Origin: an uncultured Oscillospiraceae bacterium
Lineage (GTDB): Bacteria > Bacillota > Clostridia > Oscillospirales > Acutalibacteraceae
NCBI GenBank assembly: GCA_900546895.1
Contig: UREO01000080.1
Span: 1 to 10,661, forward strand
Reading direction: 5' to 3'
Length of the DNA: 10,661 bases
Below the pieces are notes generated by a model. It was not told the origin of the DNA. It ran no database searches and worked only from the letters and a program-made list of their open reading frames with translations. The position numbers were made by a program, and so were the translations under genes. This document shows positions 5,143-10,661 of this stretch, piece after piece. Numbering within the stretch: position 1 is the first letter of the stretch; each line of letters begins with the position of its first letter.

Positions 5143-5940
5143 TTATAGATTCTGTGTGAAATCAGCAAGGCCTTTGCGATCAGTTTTCAGCCCATCGTTG
5201 AGCATTATGGCTTTTTCCCACGTCTTACCGGTCTCGTATTTCAGAAATTCAAACAGCGGTTTCAGTTCCTCGTCCTCATCGTATTTCTGCAGGCATTCAT
5301 AATACAGGCGTTTGTCCTCGTTGTAAACAATCATGGGCGGATGGCTGTGAGTCATCAGATAATAGTTTAAGAGAGTTCTGCCAACACGTCCGTTTCCATC
5401 CGCGAACGGATGGATAAACTCAAATTTTGCGTGAAGGTAGGCGGACGCTTTAAGAATATCCTTTCCGTCATACGCCCCAGCTTCCTCAAGCAACTCCCGA
5501 ACATCACTCTCAACATTCTCAGCCGCAGAACCGACTTCATGAACGCCGGTAACATAATCGTGCTTTTTAAAGCTGCCGGGACGCTCCCCGTTCTTTACAT
5601 AGCGGTGCTCATCGTAGGTTCCGCCCGTAAGAATCCGGTGGATTTCAAGAATCAATTCTAAGCTCAGTGGCTCTTTTTTCACAATTTTATCTTTCAAAAA
5701 CTCATAACAGAGCTTCTGGTTCTGCTGTTCGAACAGCGCGCGGGGACTTCCGGTATAGTTGGACACTTTTCCGTTTTCGAAGATTTCCCGCGTGTCATGA
5801 TAGGTGATTTCTTTGTTTTCAATTTTGCCGGAGTGAAACGCAAATAAAATTCGGAAACTGTCCAGATGCTGATCCAACTTAGCCGCGGAGGTAATGGAGA
5901 AAGATTTCCAAAGGCGGACCGCCTGATCATACTGTTCCAA
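5143..5940 (-). CDS. Fic family protein (class II-type, N-terminal inhibitory motif)
   Basis: Fic enzymes usually transfer AMP from ATP onto a target hydroxyl. The core motif HPFADGNGRVGR is complete near residues 177-188, with its catalytic His and the phosphate-binding GNGR. The upstream flap region (ERPGSFKKHDYVTG, about 119-132) is present. SGKIEN near 37-42 matches the inhibitory motif [S/T]xxxE[G/N], whose Glu blocks ATP binding. Its N-terminal position makes this a class II, self-inhibited Fic protein. I choose TTG 5940 because it is 8 nt from AAAGGAG; the in-frame GTG at 5946 is only 2 nt away. It has its own promoter and terminator and so is a separate unit between the M23 and DUF6103-like genes. 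The target is unknown; toxin, defence or regulator are possible. Confidence 0.94.
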   Translation of the reverse strand: MEQYDQAVRLWKSFSITSAAKLDQHLDSFRILFAFHSGKIENKEITYHDTREIFENGKVSNYTGSPRALFEQQNQKLCYEFLKDKIVKKEPLSLELILEIHRILTGGTYDEHRYVKNGERPGSFKKHDYVTGVHEVGSAAENVESDVRELLEEAGAYDGKDILKASAYLHAKFEFIHPFADGNGRVGRTLLNYYLMTHSHPPMIVYNEDKRLYYECLQKYDEDEELKPLFEFLKYETGKTWEKAIMLNDGLKTDRKGLADFTQNL

Positions 5941-5971
5941 AAGCACCGCTCCTTTCTGTGTAGTTTTTTAT

Positions 5972-5998
5972 ATTATACCACATTTTTCTTTCAATCAA
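5972..5998 (-). promoter_or_regulatory. Extended -10 promoter for the Fic gene
   Basis: Minus-strand TGGTATAAT has a perfect -10 (5972-5977) with TGn extension. TTGATT (5993-5998) lies 15 bases upstream, a short spacing that the extended -10 may compensate. The start codon is about 32 bases downstream of the -10. Confidence 0.7.
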
Positions 5999-6038
5999 GC
6001 TTTAAGTTTTTTCTCTGCCGGAACACCCTTGGGTGATT

Positions 6039-7091
6039 TTATGGAAGATACCCTCTCGGATTGACCGCCTTACCGTTGACCCGCACTTCAAAATGCAGAT
6101 GGCTTCCCGTACTGCGTCCGGTGCTTCCGGATAACGCAACGACATCACCGGCTTTGACGGGATGTCCCGACGAAGTGAGTATTCTGGAACAGTGACCATA
6201 TAGCGTAACAATTCCACCACCGTGGTCGATCATCACATAATAGCCATAGCCGCCTGCGTTATACGCGGTTTTCAGCACAGTTCCAGCCTTTGCCGCACGC
6301 ACAGGGGTACCGGTTGGTACGCCAAGATCAAGTCCTTTGTGGTAACTGTATGATCCGTTGATGGGATCGACACGGCCGCCGAATTCAGAGGTGACAATCG
6401 ACCGCCAGCTGCTTCCGATCGGGGAAATCATTCCCTGCGTGGAAGGAGACTGAGAAAAAGAAGCACCGGAAGAATCTATCGCTGTGGTGCCTAACATCTT
6501 CTGATAAATTTTCTCTGAATTGAATTTCTCCTGATCAGAGACGGATCTTCCGAGCAGTTTTTCAAGGTTCGCGTATACCAGATTGAAATCTGTGATTGGA
6601 ACTGCCACCGTGCGGATTTCCTTCTTCTTTACACCATCTTTTCCAGAACCCGTATGGGTTCGTTTCTCATACCGGACAAAGCAAGAGACAAAATCCTGCG
6701 CCGCCGGGCTTGAAATGGAATCACCGCCGTTTTGCCCGAAATACAGGGAATAAAACACTGACTTGACCTTTAACGCATCCAGCCTGGCTCCGTCCGTTTT
6801 CCGGTTGATTTCTGTAACCGTCGCGTCCAGCTTAGAAAAGCTTCCCCTCATTTTTTGGATCTGCTCTGTGTATTCGGCTGGAACCTGCGAAGAAATATCA
6901 CCTCCGTAGAAGCACAACTGGACCGCTTCATTATCGTGACCGGCCGCGCCGGAAAGGGCGCACATGATAATAAGGACGCCAAGGATCAATGGAGATAAAA
7001 CAGCAAGAATCACCCCACCGACCGCTTTCCGGCTTCGTTTGTCTCCGGCCACAGCCACGGCCGCCTTGAGAATAATCGCGGGATTCACCAT
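6039..7091 (-). CDS. Membrane-anchored M23 peptidase (peptidoglycan endopeptidase of the transfer apparatus)
   Basis: Codes for 350 residues. A basic N-terminus is followed by one membrane segment at about 24-46 (VGGVILAVLSPLILGVLIIM), so the enzyme should be anchored with its catalytic part outside. Residues about 60-200 are an uncharacterised extracytoplasmic region, and 201-222 is a Ser/Thr/Gln-rich linker. Residues 223-350 are a complete LytM/M23 domain: HKGLDLG (His251, Asp255), LYGH (His300) and HLHFEV (His331, His333), the expected zinc and catalytic residues. Such enzymes cut peptide crosslinks and, in conjugative elements, open the wall for the secretion channel. The start ATG lies 6 nt after the GGCT-like stop with no clear ribosome binding site, suggesting translational coupling. 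Confidence 0.94.
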   Translation of the reverse strand: MVNPAIILKAAVAVAGDKRSRKAVGGVILAVLSPLILGVLIIMCALSGAAGHDNEAVQLCFYGGDISSQVPAEYTEQIQKMRGSFSKLDATVTEINRKTDGARLDALKVKSVFYSLYFGQNGGDSISSPAAQDFVSCFVRYEKRTHTGSGKDGVKKKEIRTVAVPITDFNLVYANLEKLLGRSVSDQEKFNSEKIYQKMLGTTAIDSSGASFSQSPSTQGMISPIGSSWRSIVTSEFGGRVDPINGSYSYHKGLDLGVPTGTPVRAAKAGTVLKTAYNAGGYGYYVMIDHGGGIVTLYGHCSRILTSSGHPVKAGDVVALSGSTGRSTGSHLHFEVRVNGKAVNPRGYLP

Positions 7092-7097
7092 ATGGCG

Positions 7098-7601
7098 TTA
7101 CCAGTACTTTGGGCCGAAAAGACAGCCTTGTTCCGGCTCTGCTTCCTGCTGCACCCGTGCCAGACGAATGGATTTCTCCGCCGCCTGTTCCAGAAAATCC
7201 GTGTCAAACCCAAAACTAAGGTAGCCTTCACGGATGACATTGAGGTAATAATCCGAGGGAGCGCCAAAAGGATATCCATCATTCATAAGATACGCCATTG
7301 CGGTTATGGAACCTCCGTTCAGCACAACATCAAGGTCTTCCTTTCGGTAAAGATGAGGATACCCTTCGTAATGATCCAGAGCACGAAGATCATTTTCTTT
7401 CAGCTCCCATAAACCAATCGGAACACTGGAATTTTTCAGTGGCTCAATCGTTGCCACCGCGCCGTGCCGCGCCCCGCGGAACAACAGCTCGTACCCATTG
7501 ACTTTACCGGCTCCGACCATCTTGGCCGTGGGACACCGATATGCCATCTGGGGCATGTTCAAGTTGCTGCCATAGGCAATGTACAGAGCTTTTTTGTTCA
7601 T
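7098..7601 (-). CDS. Gamma-glutamylcyclotransferase-like (GGCT/AIG2) protein
   Basis: Codes for 167 residues from ATG 7601, with AAAGGAG about 7 nt upstream. The signature YGSN is at 10-13, the expected catalytic glutamate is Glu79 in LDHYEGYP, and the beta-barrel strands (VGLW-like PIGLWEL, AMAYLM) are in place. Family enzymes split gamma-glutamyl amine or peptide bonds by cyclising the glutamyl group to 5-oxoproline. The gene lies 21 nt after the amidoligase and 6 nt before the M23 peptidase. The pairing of an amide-forming ligase with a gamma-glutamyl-cleaving enzyme is known from comparative genomics of amidoligase systems. It suggests the two act on the same substrate, here perhaps a cell-wall or secreted peptide. 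Substrate is inference. Confidence 0.92.
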   Translation of the reverse strand: MNKKALYIAYGSNLNMPQMAYRCPTAKMVGAGKVNGYELLFRGARHGAVATIEPLKNSSVPIGLWELKENDLRALDHYEGYPHLYRKEDLDVVLNGGSITAMAYLMNDGYPFGAPSDYYLNVIREGYLSFGFDTDFLEQAAEKSIRLARVQQEAEPEQGCLFGPKYW

Positions 7602-7622
7602 TAGTTTTCTCCTTTCAAAATT

Positions 7623-8642
7623 CTACATGGACAGAAAGAAACAGGAACCTTCTTCATGGGTTCCGGTTTCTTCCTCCTGCATTTGATTCTGACGTGCGGT
7701 TTCCTGTTCCTTTCTCTGCCGTATCCGCTCCTTCTGGCGTTCTGCCTGTTGGGGGTCCTTCCACGCGATGCACCCATCAAGATGCTCCAGAAGATGCAGG
7801 CGGGCGGTTTTGAACTCATCCCCAATGAGCCCCAAACGTAAAAGCCATGTGCGAAAAGTATACTTTTCATTCGTTGTCTGCGTCTTTTTTCTCCTTGCAC
7901 ACTTTTGGTTGAGTGCCTGCGCGGATATGGCAAGACACAGCTGGATATACGCCTTGATTTTCCCGGCGTGGGTAGTGGAATTAAACAGGCGGAATTCCAC
8001 TGTCCCTTTCTGGAATACGCTGTGCAGGTTCAGGCAGTGGTACCGGCTGTCGTCATAATGGATGTTGCTTCTGTCCCGACCATTGTACCAAATGTGATTG
8101 ACCTCATTCAGCGTTTTCGGTTTTTTCCGGTTCAATTCCTCCAGGAAACGGGTATCCACTGGCTTGCACCAACGATGCTGGCGGGCCACGGTAACCTGCA
8201 GAGCCTTGTAAATCAAATCTTCTTTGCTTGCCATGATATTGGTAATATTCCGGAGAGCGTTGGCATTAAAGGGAGAGGCGTCCACATGAACGTGAATCCC
8301 GCAGCTCTCGTTTGCGATGGCTCCAGCTCTCCGAAGCTTTCGCACTAACTCCTGAATGGGTTCAATGTCTTCATAGAGGCAGATTGGACTGACCATCTCT
8401 GTCCTGTATTCACTGGACGCGTCGACGGTCTGTCCACCGGATTTTTTCTGCGCCGTGATGCTGGAGTCGCTCATGAATTTCCATTTGCGTCCCTGATTGT
8501 CCAGAGCACTGTAAATATCGTACCCGGTACCGTCGGAGCTGACGGATGTTCCAAAATATTCGGCCGCAATTCCAGCTGCCGTCTTTCGGGTAATCCCGGT
8601 CAGCTCGATTTCGATGCCAAAGCGCTGATCCTTCATCCGCAT
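7623..8642 (-). CDS. Putative amidoligase (Amidoligase_2 type, glutamine synthetase-like fold)
   Basis: Codes for 339 residues. Conserved blocks are RFGIEIELTG at 7-16, YRTEMVSP at 79-86 with Glu82, CGIHVHVD at 114-121, and TVEFRLFNST at 214-223. These match the COOH-NH2 ligase family that uses ATP to make amide bonds. The C-terminal 40 residues are Gln/Glu/Arg-rich and probably disordered. It follows VirB4 by 38 nt and precedes the GGCT-like gene. The start is uncertain: ATG 8642 is first after an in-frame stop, but GAGGGG lies 13 nt away, too far for ideal use. ATG 8652 in another frame is better placed. ATG 8636 is an alternative. An ancestral start shifted by a small indel is possible. 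The substrate is unknown. Confidence 0.92.
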   Translation of the reverse strand: MRMKDQRFGIEIELTGITRKTAAGIAAEYFGTSVSSDGTGYDIYSALDNQGRKWKFMSDSSITAQKKSGGQTVDASSEYRTEMVSPICLYEDIEPIQELVRKLRRAGAIANESCGIHVHVDASPFNANALRNITNIMASKEDLIYKALQVTVARQHRWCKPVDTRFLEELNRKKPKTLNEVNHIWYNGRDRSNIHYDDSRYHCLNLHSVFQKGTVEFRLFNSTTHAGKIKAYIQLCLAISAQALNQKCARRKKTQTTNEKYTFRTWLLRLGLIGDEFKTARLHLLEHLDGCIAWKDPQQAERQKERIRQRKEQETARQNQMQEEETGTHEEGSCFFLSM

Positions 8643-8680
8643 ATTGATTCATCATCCCCTCAAAGCGGATTCCGGTAAGG

Positions 8681-10567
8681 TTATCTTCCGCCCGCCTTTC
8701 CGAACAGCTTTTCCTTGTACTTCGGGGCTGTGACCATGAGGTTGTACCGCTCATTCCCGCATTTATAAAGGCACACGCCGCGCTGTGGATATCGGATCAG
8801 GTTATATTCACTTTGCTCCAGCTGCAGGGTATCCGTATAGAATTTGGCGTCAATACTGCCCGCGTTAAACAGGAACTGATGGGTTGGTATGCTGAACAGA
8901 GGTTTCGTGTATTCGCGGATTCTATCCAGATTGAAATCCTCCAGATTCTGTGAGGAAAGGATGACCGCGCTGTCTTTCTTTCTCACACGCTTCATAAAAT
9001 TCCGGACATATTCCACCGCAGTCAGGTTTGACAGGAACAGGTAAAACTCATCGATGCTGGCCGCTGTGTTCCCGGTGGTAAGCAGCTCGTTGCTCATGTA
9101 GGAAAGAACATTAAACAGCAGGGCATTGCGAAGATTTTTCGAAGCCTGAAGCAGCCCTTTGACACCAAAGGTAATAAATCTACCGCTTGTAATATTGGTG
9201 TGCCCATTAAAAAATTTGGACTCCGCTCCCTTGCACAGGGAGTGGAGTCCAAGGCAGATCTCACGGAGCGTATCAGCTGTGTACAGCTGCCGTCTGCTTT
9301 CGTCAAATCCTTTATATTCTGCTTCAATCAGGTCATATAAATCGGAGAGAATCGGGTAATCGTTCGGCTTAAGCTTACTGAAATCCGTCTGATCGGTGAT
9401 TTTCCACTTGTCGTATAGCTTGCCAAGCATAATTTCTATGGTATCGATCTGCCGGTCGTCGAACTCTTTATAGGTCTGGAAAAAATCCCGGAGGAAGCTG
9501 ATGTGCTGGCTGAGCTTGGATGATTTCAGGAAAGCCTGCGGGATGAATTCACCGTCCCCGGATTCCTTGGCTGAATGTTCCGCGGGACCAGTCCGTCCAT
9601 GGAAGGCTCCCGAACGCACGGCCTGTTCATCCCACGCCTTGGGTTCCAGAACATTGATGATGTATTCTCCGGTCATCAGATCGATAAAACAGCCGCCGAG
9701 GTGATTGGTAAGCTCCTCAAATTCCATTTCGGGGTCGAGACAGATAATATTCATCCCAGCTTCCCGTAAGTTACACAGAATGAGCTTTAACAGGTAACTT
9801 TTTCCCTGACCGGAATTGCCGAGAATCAGGATGTTGGCGTTGGTTTTGTCGTCCGCCCTCTGATTGAAGTCTACAAGAATATTGCTTCCGTATTTATCCC
9901 GTCCCAGATAAAAACCGTGGATATCGGTTTTTCCGGAATAGGCGAAGGGATACAGGTTTGCGACCGACGACGCGGGAAGGACGCGCTCAAACTGGTCGCC
10001 GAACACGTTCCACCCGGAAAGCATCACGCAAAGAAATCCCTGCTGCTGGCGGAGCAGGAGCCGGTCGACATTGAGCTTGCTGCGGATCAGCTCCGCCAAA
10101 ACTTCTGTCTGGAGCAGCTTGAGTTCATCAAGGCTGTGGGAGAACAGCTCAATATAGACCGCGGTATGGATGAGTGGCTCGCGGTTGCGGTGTGTGGCCG
10201 TTACGATTTGTGCAACATCCCGCAGATTGTCTTCGGCTGTTATGGTTTCCTGCAGATCGTTTGTGTTGCTCTTTTTCATACGGTTTTTGTTAGCCGCGTT
10301 ACTGATGATTTTCTTTTCCTCGTATGGCGTGACATGCCGGGTATAAATTTTCAAAGTGATGCCGTCCTTTTCTCCAAGATGCCGCAGAATTGCCTGTTCA
10401 TCGGTGGATGTGGGGTACTCGCGTAAAGCCCACACACAGCGGAATGTATTGCCACAAATGAAATAATCCGTATTAAATTTGACGACAGACGGTGAGATCA
10501 TATCAAGGAATTCCTGAATATGAATATTTTTCTGTTGCGCGGCCTCTGCTTTTTGTTGTTTCACCAA
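8681..10567 (-). CDS. virB4: VirB4-like conjugal transfer ATPase
   Basis: Codes for 628 residues. This is the energising ATPase of a type IV secretion system, acting at the inner face of the membrane. The Walker A motif GNSGQGKS is at 250-257 and the Walker B end IDEF at 505-508. The arm RVRKKDSAVILSSQN follows at 527-541. The N-terminal 240 residues are the VirB4-type membrane-associated part, and the C-terminus (LFGKAGGR) matches my memory of intact relatives of the Clostridioides CD1110 type. All motifs are intact. The insert at about 311-346 is polar and low in conserved character. The best start is TTG 10567, 10 nt from AAAGGA; GTG 10564 directly follows it. A terminator lies just upstream (10604-10629). 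Confidence 0.96.
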   Translation of the reverse strand: MVKQQKAEAAQQKNIHIQEFLDMISPSVVKFNTDYFICGNTFRCVWALREYPTSTDEQAILRHLGEKDGITLKIYTRHVTPYEEKKIISNAANKNRMKKSNTNDLQETITAEDNLRDVAQIVTATHRNREPLIHTAVYIELFSHSLDELKLLQTEVLAELIRSKLNVDRLLLRQQQGFLCVMLSGWNVFGDQFERVLPASSVANLYPFAYSGKTDIHGFYLGRDKYGSNILVDFNQRADDKTNANILILGNSGQGKSYLLKLILCNLREAGMNIICLDPEMEFEELTNHLGGCFIDLMTGEYIINVLEPKAWDEQAVRSGAFHGRTGPAEHSAKESGDGEFIPQAFLKSSKLSQHISFLRDFFQTYKEFDDRQIDTIEIMLGKLYDKWKITDQTDFSKLKPNDYPILSDLYDLIEAEYKGFDESRRQLYTADTLREICLGLHSLCKGAESKFFNGHTNITSGRFITFGVKGLLQASKNLRNALLFNVLSYMSNELLTTGNTAASIDEFYLFLSNLTAVEYVRNFMKRVRKKDSAVILSSQNLEDFNLDRIREYTKPLFSIPTHQFLFNAGSIDAKFYTDTLQLEQSEYNLIRYPQRGVCLYKCGNERYNLMVTAPKYKEKLFGKAGGR

Positions 10568-10583
10568 GAAGCATTCATCCTTT

Positions 10584-10643
10584 CTACTTTAACTTTAGAA
10601 TATAAAAAAACAGCCACATTTCTGTGGTTGCACCAAGTAACAT
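10584..10643 (-). other. Possible 19-residue leader ORF spanning the terminator before virB4
   Basis: ATG 10643 lies 9 nt after AAAGG and opens a frame, MLLGATTEMWLFFYILKLK, ending with TAG at 10584. It runs through the terminator hairpin and stops immediately before the virB4 ribosome binding site. Translating ribosomes would disturb the hairpin. It could equally be chance, since the upstream gene is not visible. Confidence 0.3.
10604..10629 (-). terminator. Intrinsic terminator or attenuator upstream of virB4
   Basis: CCACA (10614-10618) and TGTGG (10623-10627) pair around a TTTC loop, with weaker outer pairs. On the minus strand seven T residues follow after CTG. It would end transcripts coming from a gene beyond the window, 37 bases before the virB4 start. 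Confidence 0.75.
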
Positions 10644-10653
10644 AATTCGGTGC
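10630..10653. repeat. Short inverted repeat upstream of the virB4 terminator
   Basis: GCACC (10630-10634) and GGTGC (10649-10653) flank 14 bases directly beside the terminator hairpin. On the minus strand it encloses the AUG of the possible leader ORF. The pairing is only 5 bp, so its importance is doubtful. Confidence 0.3.
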
Positions 10654-10661
10654 CTTTATAC

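Noticed and set aside
6021..6036. CACCC/GGGTG mini-palindrome after the M23 gene as a terminator.
   Set aside because: The loop is only two bases and no T run follows on the minus strand.
7905..8348. Plus-strand frame of 147 residues opposite the amidoligase.
   Set aside because: Antisense shadow of conserved amidoligase motifs; no start signals.
9917..10426. Long plus-strand frame of 169 residues opposite virB4.
   Set aside because: It lies wholly antisense to well-supported VirB4 coding sequence, with no recognisable domain or ribosome binding site.
1..10661. CRISPR array, tRNA, rRNA, insertion sequence or attachment site.
   Set aside because: No regularly spaced repeats, no cloverleaf pattern, no transposase or integrase frame, and no terminal inverted repeats were seen on either strand.

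Overview
The window reads as a conjugation and mobilisation segment of an integrative conjugative element (or related plasmid) from a Clostridia-type Bacillota. The basis is gene content recognised by eye: a VirB4-like ATPase of the type found in Clostridioides and gut Clostridia elements, a MobP3-type relaxase, two DUF6103-like proteins, a DUF3846-like protein, and the pair amidoligase plus gamma-glutamylcyclotransferase. Strong AAAGGAG-type ribosome binding sites and AT-rich intergenic DNA fit the same group. No integrase, attachment site, tRNA or rRNA is visible, so the element's ends lie outside.

Every supported gene is on the minus strand, so the biological order runs from high to low coordinates. 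First comes a cell-envelope/transfer block: VirB4-like ATPase (8681-10567), amidoligase (7623-8642), GGCT-like protein (7098-7601), and a membrane-anchored M23 peptidase (6039-7091). Next is a separate unit with its own promoter and terminator, a class II-type Fic protein (5143-5940). Then follows a run of small accessory genes: long DUF6103-like (4730-5065), an acidic unknown (4170-4592), DUF3846-like (3699-4064), short DUF6103-like (3476-3679), and a 285-residue unknown (2609-3466).

A 415-base gap (2194-2608) contains four stem-loops, five copies of the heptamer GCCACCC/GGGTGGC, and a TATCCTG core resembling MOBP nick sites. I read it as a candidate origin of transfer. Beyond it lies the mobilisation block: a ribbon-helix-helix protein (1780-2193), a NYN-domain putative ribonuclease (829-1620), a small coiled-coil protein (537-761), and the N-terminal part of a MobP3 relaxase that runs off the window edge (1-439).

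Likely joint working: the relaxase and RHH protein would process oriT. VirB4 would energise the type IV secretion channel, and the M23 enzyme would open peptidoglycan for it. The amidoligase/GGCT pair may form and remove gamma-glutamyl or similar amide links on a peptide or cell-wall substrate. The Fic and NYN genes look like cargo or regulatory additions. Three intrinsic terminators lie just upstream of the ribosome binding sites of co-directional genes, which suggests segmented or attenuated expression. The DNA below about 2.2 kb is visibly more AT-rich than the rest, consistent with a mosaic element.
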